DNA of 62,898 nucleotides. Origin: Synechococcus sp. MU1643. Lineage in GTDB: Bacteria; Cyanobacteriota; Cyanobacteriia; PCC-6307; Cyanobiaceae. How positions within the stretch are numbered: position 1 is the stretch's first letter; the number at the start of each line of letters is the position of its first letter. The notes under the pieces are model-generated. The model was not told the origin of the DNA. It saw only the letters and a program-made list of their open reading frames with translations, and made no database searches. The stretch lies in assembly GCF_020514095.1 (NCBI RefSeq), contig NZ_VTKY01000008.1, positions 1-62,898 on the forward strand. Direction: 5' to 3'. A program made the position numbers and the translations under genes. Shown here piece after piece: positions 37,118 through 44,649 of this stretch.

Positions 37118-37605
37118 GCGGCGGGGAGACCCACACCGCGGGCCATGAGGGTGGCCATCAACGGGATGCTGGCGAAGCCCACCAATTCAACGTTGATGAT
37201 CCAAGCTAGACGGGTCGCGAGGGCTTCGCTCACCTTCGGAAGTTCACCCTTGCGCAGCGGAATCGCCCAGAGGATGTAGGTGATCGTGGGATAAAGCGAC
37301 AACCCCCCTACCGACAAGTACAAACCAACCTTCCACCAGAACAAGGGATTCTCGGTATAAAACTCAGCTCCCTGGCCGAAGTGGATCACCCGCAGGATTC
37401 CACTCACGAGAAGAGCCAGGGCAGCGATGCCGTAAACGATGTCGGTGATCACCATCGCCGTGGCTTCCTGGCGATTCGGATCAGCTTTGATCAGCTTCCG
37501 CTCCAGCACCAAGGCGCCAAAGCAGAGCATGAAACTGAGGTAGTGAACGTAGGCAACGCCAGCGTTTTTGGCGATGTCGGACGTGAGAGCGACGGCCAGG
37601 GGCAT
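37114..37605 (-). CDS. DUF2214 family membrane protein
   Basis: A 163-residue protein with four hydrophobic segments: AYVHYLSFMLCFGALVLE, IVYGIAALALLVSGILRVIH, LFWWKVGLYLSVGGLSLYPT, and INVELVGFASIPLMATLM. Pattern and length fit DUF2214, with conserved His residues (YVHYLS, RVIHFG) that might bind a cofactor. Start taken at ATG 37605; a GTG at 37641 would add 12 residues. First gene of a DUF2214-protease-transpeptidase series. Confidence 0.8.
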   Translation of the reverse strand: MPLAVALTSDIAKNAGVAYVHYLSFMLCFGALVLERKLIKADPNRQEATAMVITDIVYGIAALALLVSGILRVIHFGQGAEFYTENPLFWWKVGLYLSVGGLSLYPTITYILWAIPLRKGELPKVSEALATRLAWIINVELVGFASIPLMATLMARGVGLPAA

Positions 37606-37641
37606 GGTCGTTGTAGAGGAAGGTGCGGCGACCTTAGCCAC

Positions 37642-37785
37642 CCAGTTGAATTAACAATGAAAGATTCACTTCACCAATAAGAAGAAAGAGTGAAATAGCG
37701 CACAAAGTATTAATTCGGGAGTCTTTATTATGACCGTCAGAAAAATACACTTTCGTTCTAGGTTCAATTCAGCCGTATCGCCATT
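37642..37785 (+). promoter_or_regulatory. AT-rich promoter region of the sigma factor gene
   Basis: This 144-base divergent gap is much AT-richer than its flanks. It contains TTCACT (37665 region) and AGTGAA (37690 region) as a 6-base inverted repeat and AT-rich stretches (gtattaattcggg, gtctttattatgacc) suitable as -10 elements. No start site can be fixed. Confidence 0.35.
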
Positions 37786-38712
37786 ATGACGAGTTCTCTG
37801 AGTGCTTTCCTCGGCGAAATCGGTCGCCATCAACTGCTCACTCCAGAGCAGGAACTCATGATGGGGAGAAAGGTTCAGGCGATGGTCGCCATCACAGAAC
37901 GCTGTCATCTGGCTGGCGGAACTGGCCCAGCATGTGCGTACAGCGATGAAGAAAAAGGTGTGATTCGCCGTGGCGAACGTGCCAAGAATCAGATGATTAC
38001 GTCCAACCTTCGCCTTGTTGTCAATCTGGCCAAGCGTTATCAGGGCAAGGGCCTGGATCTGCTCGATCTGATTCAAGAAGGAACCCTTGGCCTGACCCGT
38101 GCCGTCGAGAAATACGACCCCACCCGCGGCCATCGTTTCTCCACCTATGCCTACTGGTGGATTCGGCAGGGCCTGAACCGAGCGCTCTCCACCCAAAGCC
38201 GCACGATTCGCATTCCTGTGAATGTGAACGAAAAGCTCACCAAATTGCGGGCCGCCAAGGCACGCCTGATGCAGCGAAACGGCCTTAGCCCCAGCGGCGA
38301 GCAACTGGCGGAGTTCATGGAGATCCCCATCGCTGAGGTGGAAGATCTGCTGGCCTGTGAATTGCGTAGCGTCACCGTGAGCCTGCAGGGAGTTGTGAAA
38401 TCGAAATCAGATCCCTCCGAGCTGGTGGATGTGCTGCCAAGCGAGGAGCTACCGCCGATGGAACGGGCCGAGATCGATGAACGCACCGCATCGGTCTGGT
38501 CCTTGCTGGCAAAAGCCAATCTCACCCCGAAAGAACACACCGTTGTGACCCTGCGCTTTGGGCTGGATGGCACCAACGAATGGCGCACCCTCGCTGAAGT
38601 GGCTCGCCATATGCACTGTTCACGGGAGTACTGCCGTCAGGTGGTGCAGCGGGCCCTGCGCAAACTGCGCAAGACGGGACTTCAGAGCGGACTCGTGGAA
38701 TCCACACCCTGA
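37786..38712 (+). CDS. Group 2 sigma-70 family RNA polymerase sigma factor
   Basis: A 308-residue non-essential-type sigma factor. Region 1.2 is at the N-terminus (MTSSLSAFLGEIGRHQLLTP), region 2 includes NLRLVVNLAKRYQGKGLDLL, LIQEGTLGLTRAVEKYDP and FSTYAYWWIRQGLNRAL, region 3 follows IRIPVN, and region 4 holds RTLAEVARHMHCSREYCRQV. Group 2 factors direct stress, circadian or light responses in cyanobacteria; which one this is cannot be said. An acid-free short spacer and no 1.1 region separate it from the primary factor. Confidence 0.95.
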   Translation: MTSSLSAFLGEIGRHQLLTPEQELMMGRKVQAMVAITERCHLAGGTGPACAYSDEEKGVIRRGERAKNQMITSNLRLVVNLAKRYQGKGLDLLDLIQEGTLGLTRAVEKYDPTRGHRFSTYAYWWIRQGLNRALSTQSRTIRIPVNVNEKLTKLRAAKARLMQRNGLSPSGEQLAEFMEIPIAEVEDLLACELRSVTVSLQGVVKSKSDPSELVDVLPSEELPPMERAEIDERTASVWSLLAKANLTPKEHTVVTLRFGLDGTNEWRTLAEVARHMHCSREYCRQVVQRALRKLRKTGLQSGLVESTP

Positions 38713-38780
38713 ACATCGGCCGGCCCCGCTGGCGTCTTGCTGAGGGACTGGGGAGAGTGGGTCCAACCGGTTCCCTTTGC

Positions 38781-39146
38781 ATGACTAACCATGCTGCGCG
38801 TACCACCGTTGAAGCCGACGTGCTTGAACGGGAGGTGATCGACGAAAGCCTGCTGCGGCGCCTGTTGCAGCGAGCCGGCAGAGGTCTTGCCGCCCCAGCC
38901 CTGGAAGCCCTGGAGTTGATGCTTGCCCCAGAGACCCCCTCAGCTGCGCGGCTGACGATGCTCGCGGCCCTGAGCTATCTCCTGATGCCAGCCGACCTGA
39001 TTCCAGACCTGCTGCCGGTGGCCGGTTTCAGTGATGATCTGGTGGCGCTTACGGCCATGGTGGGTTTGTGGAGCAATCACGTCACTCCAGCAATCCGGAT
39101 GCGGGCTCGCCGCAAACTGGATCGCTGGTTTCCGCTTGTGCACTGA
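38781..39146 (+). CDS. YkvA/DUF1232 family protein
   Basis: A 121-residue protein with the DUF1232 signature ALSYLLMPADLIPDLLPVAG followed by FSDDLVALTAMVGLW. This family is thought to be membrane-associated and is unassigned. Start at ATG 38781; an upstream GTG at 38757 is possible. Confidence 0.85.
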   Translation: MTNHAARTTVEADVLEREVIDESLLRRLLQRAGRGLAAPALEALELMLAPETPSAARLTMLAALSYLLMPADLIPDLLPVAGFSDDLVALTAMVGLWSNHVTPAIRMRARRKLDRWFPLVH

Positions 39147-39157
39147 ATAGCTGATCA

Positions 39158-39478
39158 ATGTCTGGCTGGACCCCTGAATTTGAAGCGGATCTCACTCTGC
39201 TGCTGAAGGACTGGTTGAAGCAGCAAGGGCGCACACAGGCCGACCTGCGTCGAAACTTGCGCGCTGTCTCGACCCGAATGCCCGCCCTGCTTGAAGTGCT
39301 GGAGCGTGAACACAAACTGCATGGACTCGCTGGACTGGCGGATCGTCTTTGCAGCGTTGAAGCCGAATGGCATGGTCAGCCTTCAAGCGAGAGTGCCGGT
39401 GTTGCAACAGCCGAGGACGATCCGTTCGGCCAACTTGATCTTCTTTTGCAGGAAATTCGAGACGACTGCACCGATTAG
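39158..39478 (+). CDS. Conserved hypothetical protein
   Basis: A 106-residue helical acidic protein: FEADLTLLLKDWLKQQGRTQ, then RMPALLEVLEREHKLHGLAG and a C-terminal FGQLDLLLQEIRDDC. Soluble, with no recognised domain. Follows DUF1232 by 11 bases, so possibly in the same transcript. Confidence 0.65.
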   Translation: MSGWTPEFEADLTLLLKDWLKQQGRTQADLRRNLRAVSTRMPALLEVLEREHKLHGLAGLADRLCSVEAEWHGQPSSESAGVATAEDDPFGQLDLLLQEIRDDCTD

Positions 39479-39518
39479 GGGCCGACACGGGCAAAGTAGT
39501 GACTCAGACATCGCCGCG

Positions 39519-39662
39519 ATGACGCCCACTCAACTCCTCAGCGCCTCTTGTCTGTTGATGATGTCGGTGTTCATCGTTTCCTCGGCCTTTGCGCAAACCG
39601 AGTGGGGGCTGCGGGGACCGGGAATTGCCGCAGGTAGAGACAGCAAAATTGAAGCCCATTGA
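39519..39662 (+). CDS. Possible small exported peptide
   Basis: A 47-residue open frame with a convincing signal peptide (TPTQLLSASCLLMMSVFIVS, cleavage after AFA) and a 21-residue Gly-rich remainder (QTEWGLRGPGIAAGRDSKIE). It may be a true small secreted peptide or the remnant of a longer gene. Support is limited to the signal sequence. Confidence 0.35.
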   Translation: MTPTQLLSASCLLMMSVFIVSSAFAQTEWGLRGPGIAAGRDSKIEAH

Positions 39663-39766
39663 GTCACGGCAGAAGACGGCTCTGTCACCTGAGACACCAA
39701 GGTGGTCAACCCGGCCAGCGACAGCAAAGCTCGCCATTACTACAACTCCTTTAACGATTGAACCCC

Positions 39767-40261
39767 GTGAGCGAACCCACTCGTTCCAAGAGAAGCTTCC
39801 TCGGTTTCGTTGATGCTGGTGAGCGTGAAGTCGCTCGACTTCTCACCCTGATCACGGCTGTGGTGATTAGCGCCGCCATCATCAAGCTGATGATTTCCTT
39901 GGGCTCCAAGTTGCTAGCTGGGTCAACTGCAACTTGGTTGGGCGATGACCTGATCAAGATCCTCGGCGATCTGCTCACCGTTTTGATAGCCCTGGAGGTG
40001 CTGCAGAACATCACCAGTTACCTAAGGCGCCACGTGGTGCAGATCGAACTGGTTCTGGTCACCGCGCTGACGGCAGTGGCTCGAAAGGTGATCGTGTTGC
40101 CATCAGGCGCTGAAAACAAACCCCAACTTCTGGTGGGCCTTGGCATCGCAGTCGTCTCACTTTCAGCCGCTTACTGGTTGGTGAAGCGTGCCAATGCCAC
40201 TCCCTCCCGCAAGCGACTGGGACGGGGAGGATCAGCCACCAAGCTCGATTTCCCAGACTGA
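39767..40261 (+). CDS. PsiE-like (phosphate-starvation-inducible) membrane protein
   Basis: A 164-residue protein with four hydrophobic segments, LLTLITAVVISAAIIKLMIS, DLLTVLIALEVLQNITSYL, VQIELVLVTALTAVARKVIV and LLVGLGIAVVSLSAAYWLV, in the arrangement of the PsiE family. The middle motif ALEVLQNITSYLRRHVVQIE is characteristic. GTG 39767 or TTG 39758 may be the start. Role unknown. Confidence 0.8.
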   Translation: MSEPTRSKRSFLGFVDAGEREVARLLTLITAVVISAAIIKLMISLGSKLLAGSTATWLGDDLIKILGDLLTVLIALEVLQNITSYLRRHVVQIELVLVTALTAVARKVIVLPSGAENKPQLLVGLGIAVVSLSAAYWLVKRANATPSRKRLGRGGSATKLDFPD

Positions 40262-40736
40262 GGGTTGACCAGCCATGAGTTAGGCCGCCATTCCAGGTGG
40301 AAAGTCGGCCTAACTCGCTCGTTTGCGCATGGCAATCGACCTCAACTTCAGTGTCTAATGCCATTGGAAATCTTATCCAGCAATGGAACTGAGACAGGAA
40401 GGTCGCAGCGTCTGTCTCTAGGGACCCTGGGGCCATCGGGTCCAGGTGTAAAGCGGATCTCCTGCGGGGCATCTACGAACGATGCAGAGGGGAGTCGACT
40501 GGCTTGACGCTCTTCGTTGTCGCGCCAGACGAATCGCTTACTAGTGGGTGGAAACTGTTGGAGCAGGTGCCAGAAAGTCAGTCTGCTTATGGGGCTTGCT
40601 CAGGTGGAGTGTCGGCCGTCATGGGCTCCTCCGATCTTTATGCACTCACGCTCGTAAGCGATGAAGCCGGCGGCAATCAGCTGTCGTGCTCATTGCCTTT
40701 TGGGGCATGGCCAACCCATGGTGGGAGTGGTGTACC
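40262..40736. other. 475-bp region with no convincing gene
   Basis: After the PsiE-like stop comes a perfect 11-base hairpin (annotated separately), then sequence without a clear gene. A TTG-started frame 40504-40821 looks weakly protein-like (WKLLEQVPESQSAYG) but has no recognised domain and runs 85 bases into the opposing Nif11-cupin gene. It could be the remnant of a lost gene. Confidence 0.5.
40277..40316. repeat. Perfect 11-bp inverted repeat / long hairpin
   Basis: GAGTTAGGCCG (40277-40287) and CGGCCTAACTC (40306-40316) pair perfectly, and the loop itself contains TTCC/GGAA (40291-40302), giving a nearly continuous hairpin. It lies 15 bases after the PsiE-like stop. No T-run follows, so it may be a factor-independent terminator without U-tract, a structured RNA or a remnant repeat. 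Confidence 0.8.
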
Positions 40737-41267
40737 TCAGTGGGCAGAAGTGGCATCCCAGTGCAAGGCCAGCCAGAGGGTTCCAGGATCGGGATCTGTG
40801 CGCTCCACCTTGTGGCGTTGATGGGGCGCAATCAAAAGATGATCCCCAGGGCTGAGGTCCATAATCCGAGCGGGATTCTGCAGGGCAACACAGGCGCTTC
40901 CCCGCAACACAAGCACCCATTCGTGATCGGACTGGTCCATCCATTCGTGATGGGGTGACCGGTAGCCGTTGGATGCAATCAGCAGCAATCTCCACGTCTC
41001 GGCAGACGCCAACACTCGCGTTGATTCTTCACCGGGAGGAGGGCACGGGGTCGCCAGCAGGTTGACTTCTCCCCCTGGCGCGTGGTCACGCTCACCCCAG
41101 CGCCGACCGATGTCGAAGCCCCAGGATTGGGCCAACTGAACAACCTGGTTGTGATCAGCACAAGCCGCCAACTGTTCACGGCTGCTGGAGTCGTTCTGCA
41201 CGCGCTCCGCAAGGACCTGAAGTTGAGAAATCTTATTGAGGAAACGGATCAGATCCTGCTCCGCCAT
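40737..41267 (-). CDS. Nif11-cupin fusion protein
   Basis: A 176-residue soluble protein of two parts. Residues about 1-65 resemble a Nif11 domain (DLIRFLNKISQLQVLAERVQ, DHNQVVQLAQSWGFDIGRRW). After a linker, residues about 100-174 form a small cupin: MDQSDHEWVLVLRGSACVAL (H, E and Gly of motif 1), MDLSPGDHLLIAPHQRHKVE (motif 2, P and H), and a final LWLALHW. Ligand set suggests a metal or small-molecule site. Start at ATG 41267, with an alternative GTG at 41279. A Nif11 domain as a sensor or targeting module for an enzyme is inference. Confidence 0.8.
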   Translation of the reverse strand: MAEQDLIRFLNKISQLQVLAERVQNDSSSREQLAACADHNQVVQLAQSWGFDIGRRWGERDHAPGGEVNLLATPCPPPGEESTRVLASAETWRLLLIASNGYRSPHHEWMDQSDHEWVLVLRGSACVALQNPARIMDLSPGDHLLIAPHQRHKVERTDPDPGTLWLALHWDATSAH

Positions 41268-41357
41268 GGGGACCACCACACAGCTTCAACAGTGATCCTG
41301 ACAACAGACCAAATCAGAGATGGACGCAAAAGTCAGAATATCCTGACCTTCTGTTTC

Positions 41358-41573
41358 ATGCGGTCTGCAACCAAGGCACTCACCATCGGAGATCTGGAAG
41401 CTGGATTCTCGACCTACTGCCAGGCCCTTCGTCGCCTTGTTGCCGATGGACGCGACCTCAACGCGATTCGCCGGACGGTCTGCTGGGATTACCTCAACAG
41501 GTTGCACACTTCGCTTCCGAAGGACTACCGCTCTCCCGACGAACTGATCCAGAGATACCAAAAGGAAGCATGA
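41358..41573 (+). CDS. DUF3136 family small protein (copy 1)
   Basis: A 71-residue protein: TIGDLEAGFSTYCQALRRLV, ERTVCW-like RRTVCWDYLNRLHTSLPKDY and SPDELIQRYQ. A second member lies at 61004-61231 with the same core (LTIGELEAGYPMYCKALRRL), so the two are paralogs. Start at ATG 41358; the longer upstream frame is non-homologous. Function unknown. Confidence 0.8.
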   Translation: MRSATKALTIGDLEAGFSTYCQALRRLVADGRDLNAIRRTVCWDYLNRLHTSLPKDYRSPDELIQRYQKEA

Positions 41574-41610
41574 CCTGCTGAAGCAGACTGATCAAAGCCA
41601 CACCATCCCT

Positions 41611-41967
41611 GTGCTGACCCAAGTCCTGCGCTGCTGCATTGGTGCGTTTCTAGTTCTGCTGCTGAGCCTTGGATCAACCGGAGCATCGCTTGCAGCCGGG
41701 GCGGACACCAGCCCCGGCGCTCTGTTGTTCGAACAGCATTGCGCTGGATGCCACATCAACGGTGGCAACATCATTCGCCATGGGAAAAACCTGAAGCTGA
41801 AGACCCTCGAGCGTGATGAGATTGCGACGGTGACGGCTATCGCAGCCATCGCCCGGGAAGGGCGAGGCCAAATGAGCGGTTATGCCGACGTTCTTGGGAC
41901 AAATGGGGATCAGCTCGTGGGCGAATGGGTGCTCATCCAGGCTCAGAACGCTTGGACCCAGGGATAA
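41611..41967 (+). CDS. Exported monoheme cytochrome c, PetJ-like
   Basis: A 118-residue precursor with a signal peptide (RCCIGAFLVLLLSLGSTGAS, cleavage after LAA), heme motif CAGCH (44-48), the phrase HINGGNIIRHGKNLKLKTLE that closely echoes petJ (HMGGGNVIRANRTLK), and a candidate axial Met88 in GQMSGYADVLG. It is thus a second, diverged cytochrome c6-like protein (start GTG 41611). A role as a photosynthetic or respiratory electron carrier is likely but not shown. Confidence 0.85.
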   Translation: MLTQVLRCCIGAFLVLLLSLGSTGASLAAGADTSPGALLFEQHCAGCHINGGNIIRHGKNLKLKTLERDEIATVTAIAAIAREGRGQMSGYADVLGTNGDQLVGEWVLIQAQNAWTQG

Positions 41968-42212
41968 ACCTCGAGCGCCGTCCAAATCCTCTGCTTCCAA
42001 TAGATGTCGTCCTCAACAAGCTTGCGAACGGCGTAGATGTTGTCTGCTTCGAAGATTCCGAAAACGTGGGTGCTTCCTTCGGTGGGACCCAGTGTAACTA
42101 GCGTACCCTGATCTTTAAGAGCCTGAAGACGAGCGAGGTGCTCATCTCGATAAGGAGCACGCTTCACAAGAGCATCCGTGCAGTAAGTGCCCCACAAGAC
42201 GAAATGTGCCAT
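41943..42212 (-). CDS. YCII-related (YciI-like) protein
   Basis: An 89-residue protein: MAHFVLWGTYCTDALVKRAP, then YRDEHLARLQALKDQGTLVT, LGPTEGSTHVFGIFEADNIY and a C-terminal EVYPWVQAF. Ferredoxin-like YCII fold with the conserved His (EHL) and Asp. Start at ATG 42212. Its 3' end overlaps the cytochrome gene by 25 bases in opposite orientation. Confidence 0.85.
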   Translation of the reverse strand: MAHFVLWGTYCTDALVKRAPYRDEHLARLQALKDQGTLVTLGPTEGSTHVFGIFEADNIYAVRKLVEDDIYWKQRIWTALEVYPWVQAF

Positions 42213-42295
42213 AGCGAAGGATGAAACAACGAAGAAGTTCTCAGTTAAAAATGATGGCATGTTGACTTGAACAAAGGCTATGTTGTGAAGGTTGA

Positions 42296-42679
42296 TTGCT
42301 CTCGGAAGCGACGCTCACTGGGGGCGACCTTCTCAATAGAGTCAAAGACCTGGGTGAAGTCAGCAGGTTTAATCTTGTTCGCACCTGTGGCTATATCTCC
42401 AGCAAAAGGATGGTGCTGAACGTCTGAATATCACCACTTTTTACGAAGCACTGCTGGAGAGCAAAGGCATAAGTCTTGGTATAGGTGGTGTCGGCGGCGT
42501 GGTTAAACGCGGCCGCAAACTCAGCTATGTGGCCACTCTGCAAGACCAAGGGAATCTGCTCATCGGCAAGGCGTATACGGCGCTGCTCGACCTGAAGTCT
42601 GGAGATGAATTAAAACAAACTGGGTCGAAAACAAATCCGTCTGATATCTGAAGGTGCCACTGACGAAGACGAAGAGTGA
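42296..42679 (+). pseudogene. Broken cyAbrB-type transcriptional regulator gene
   Basis: Three frames together spell a cyAbrB protein. Frame A (from about 42296): LTGGDLLNRVKDLGEVSRFN and LVRTCGYISSK. One A appears lost near 42412-42416, after which frame B reads DGAERLNITTFYEALLESKG, then ISLGIGGVGGVVKRGRKLSY and TALLDLKSGDE. Near 42605-42615 it shifts to frame C, KLGRKQIRLISEGATDEDEE, then TGA at 42677. Expected cyAbrB order is kept, so this was a real gene. No ATG start is visible; two frameshifts indicate inactivation, unless they are sequence errors. Confidence 0.85.
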
Positions 42680-42751
42680 TTGAATCTTTGAAAGCAGTGC
42701 AATCCCTGCCAATGCCGGTTTTTCTTCATGGCTTGAGCGGGATGGCAGCCA

Positions 42752-43567
42752 CTAGGGCTGATCGGCGGCGACACGCAACTCAGCGCAAAAACGACCAGCT
42801 TCCTGAGCAATCTCTCCTGGCGATGCTGCAGCCATCCTTTTCACAAGCGCACTGCCCACAATCGCTCCATCGGCACCCCAGCCCCGAACCTGACGCACCT
42901 GCTCCGCACCGGAGATCCCGAAACCAACAGCAACAGGAACCGGCGAGGTTTGTTTGAGTTGCTGGACCAAACCTTCAACCCTGCTTTCCATCTGAGCTCG
43001 CTCACCGGTGACACCGGTGACACTCACCAGATAAGTGAAACCTCGGCTGCATGTCGCAATCCGACCCATCCGATCTTGGGGAGTGGTAGGTGCAACCAAG
43101 AGCACCAAATCCAAGCCATGACGTTCTGCGATTGTCGACAACCGCTCCGCCTCTTCGAGGGGTAGATCAGGCACCACCAAACCCGCAGCTCCAGCCTCCG
43201 CTGCAGAACGGCAAAACGCCTCCATCCCCACATTGAGCAGTGGATTGGAATACGTAAAGAGGATCACGGGAATCTGGAGCTGCCCTTTCAACGACCGAAG
43301 CATGTTCAGAACACCCGTGGGGGTGGTTCCGGCAGCAAGTGCACGGGAAGCAGCAGCCTGAATGACCGGCCCGTCAGCGAGTGGGTCGCTGTAAGGCATT
43401 CCCAGTTCCACCATGTCAGCCCCTGCGCTTTGGAGACTGAGGAGCACATCAGCGGTGACTGCGAGATCCGGATCGCCGGCCATCAGGAATGGCATCAAGG
43501 CGAGGCGAACGTCCTGCTTCAGCTGCTCAAAGCGCTGGGCGATGGAAGAGGACTGCTGATTGGGCAT
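42752..43567 (-). CDS. trpA: Tryptophan synthase alpha chain
   Basis: Converts indole-3-glycerol phosphate to indole for the beta subunit. The 271-residue TIM barrel has the catalytic [20 protein letters not shown] (Glu and Asp), [29 protein letters not shown] and [14 protein letters not shown]. Start at ATG 43567; the frame extends further upstream but into non-homologous sequence. Third gene of ndhL-DUF3007-trpA. Confidence 0.97.
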   Translation of the reverse strand: MPNQQSSSIAQRFEQLKQDVRLALMPFLMAGDPDLAVTADVLLSLQSAGADMVELGMPYSDPLADGPVIQAAASRALAAGTTPTGVLNMLRSLKGQLQIPVILFTYSNPLLNVGMEAFCRSAAEAGAAGLVVPDLPLEEAERLSTIAERHGLDLVLLVAPTTPQDRMGRIATCSRGFTYLVSVTGVTGERAQMESRVEGLVQQLKQTSPVPVAVGFGISGAEQVRQVRGWGADGAIVGSALVKRMAAASPGEIAQEAGRFCAELRVAADQP

Positions 43568-43601
43568 CTCGGTCAACCGACCAGGAACAAACTTCGGAAG
43601 C

Positions 43602-43958
43602 CTATGAGTCCACGGGGGCCTCACCGTCCGTGGGAACGGAAGCATCCACTCCAATCTTGCGCAGCAGTTCCTGCTGTTCCTCCTCGGAGAGAGCGTCAAA
43701 ACGGGCTTGAAGCACCTCAGCTTCTTCTTTGTCGTAAACCTCGCGGTAGCGACGCCGCTGGTTCATGTAGGTCATCTGGCCGGTGACCACACGAAACAGA
43801 TAAGAACTTGTCCACATCACCACAATCACAACAAGCAGGGCCTCAGCAGCAATCCCTGCCGAAAACTCCTCAAAGCCTGCAGCCTGAAAGCAGACCTGCC
43901 CAAGCCCTCCAAGCAGGAGGACTGCAAATCCGATCAGAAGAACCTTGCCACGCGTCAA
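43602..43958 (-). CDS. DUF3007 family membrane protein
   Basis: A 118-residue protein with two hydrophobic segments ([20 protein letters not shown] and [20 protein letters not shown]) and a charged tail with [20 protein letters not shown] and LRKIGVDA. This matches DUF3007, conserved in cyanobacteria next to ndhL/trpA. It may be an NDH-1-associated factor, by neighbourhood only. Confidence 0.85.
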   Translation of the reverse strand: MTRGKVLLIGFAVLLLGGLGQVCFQAAGFEEFSAGIAAEALLVVIVVMWTSSYLFRVVTGQMTYMNQRRRYREVYDKEEAEVLQARFDALSEEEQQELLRKIGVDASVPTDGEAPVDS

Positions 43959-43959
43959 C

Positions 43960-44211
43960 TCAGACGTCTCCTTGCCCGCTCAGCCGGAAATTGAGGAAGG
44001 GGGCAAACAGGATCATCCCCGGGAAAAAGAAGAAGACCATTCCATAAATCCCCAGACGCTCCAGCTTGCCCATGCGATGCCAACGCTGGTTCATCCACGC
44101 GTAGAGGGCGAGTGGAATCACAACGAGATACAGGCCGCCCAGAACGATGTAGGCCAATAGAACCAACAACGTGTCCTGTGGGACTTGAGAAAGCAGGGAC
44201 GATAGGTCCAT
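43960..44211 (-). CDS. ndhL: NDH-1 subunit L
   Basis: Small membrane subunit of cyanobacterial NDH-1, needed for CO2 uptake and respiration in model strains. The 83-residue protein has two helices, [20 protein letters not shown] and [20 protein letters not shown], joined by [18 protein letters not shown]. Length and motif match NdhL (once called IctA). One base separates its stop from the DUF3007 start. Confidence 0.92.
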   Translation of the reverse strand: MDLSSLLSQVPQDTLLVLLAYIVLGGLYLVVIPLALYAWMNQRWHRMGKLERLGIYGMVFFFFPGMILFAPFLNFRLSGQGDV

Positions 44212-44250
44212 GGCTTGAGGACAATTGGAGGAAATCTAAGATGTACGGGT

Positions 44251-44339
44251 GGGGGCATGGCGGAATCGGTAGACGCACGCGACTTAAAATCGCTTGGGCC
44301 GAAAGGCCTGTGGGGGTTCAAGTCCCCCTGCCCCCACCA
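44251..44339 (+). tRNA. trnL: tRNA-Leu (UAA), intronless, CCA encoded
   Basis: A 7-base acceptor stem pairs GGGGGCA (44251-44257) with TGCCCCC (44329-44335), followed by discriminator A and an encoded CCA (44337-44339). The anticodon loop CTTAAAA carries anticodon TAA; a long variable arm (ggccgaaaggcc) is typical of tRNA-Leu, and the T loop TTCAAGT is present. Many freshwater cyanobacteria have a group I intron in this anticodon loop; here the sequence is continuous. Confidence 0.95.
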
Positions 44340-44346
44340 TCCGCCA

Positions 44347-44649
44347 TCAAGACGGCAGCAACTCAGCGAGCTTGGTGCGGAAATCTCCCTTGGGCATGCC
44401 GCCCTTCAGCTCTCCTTCGATCGAAAAATCTCCATCAGGATCGTTCACCAGCAGATAGGTGGGCCAGCCCATCCCCTCCTTGTTGGGGTATTGCTTGAGA
44501 AGGATCTTCCGGTATTTCCGATACATCTCCGTGTCCTGCAGCATCACGGAGATAAAGCTGCAGCCGAGTTCCTCGGCCACCTTGCCGTCGTAGTGACTCA
44601 TGCGGTGACAGGTACCGCAATCTTCAGAGCTGAACTTGATTAGATGCAT
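44347..44649 (-). CDS. Thioredoxin-like protein (CGTC)
   Basis: A 100-residue thioredoxin-fold protein with the redox motif at Cys11-Cys14 ([16 protein letters not shown]) and the cis-Pro in [12 protein letters not shown], ending [14 protein letters not shown]. The extended middle [15 protein letters not shown] is unusual for classical thioredoxin. Start at ATG 44649, 26 bases inside the 3' end of pyrC, so the two overlap in one direction. Target unknown. Confidence 0.85.
   Translation of the reverse strand: MHLIKFSSEDCGTCHRMSHYDGKVAEELGCSFISVMLQDTEMYRKYRKILLKQYPNKEGMGWPTYLLVNDPDGDFSIEGELKGGMPKGDFRTKLAELLPS

Noticed and set aside
40504-40821. Plus-strand frame of 105 codons
   Set aside because: TTG start, no domain, and the last 85 bases overlap the well-supported Nif11-cupin gene; kept only as a possible remnant.
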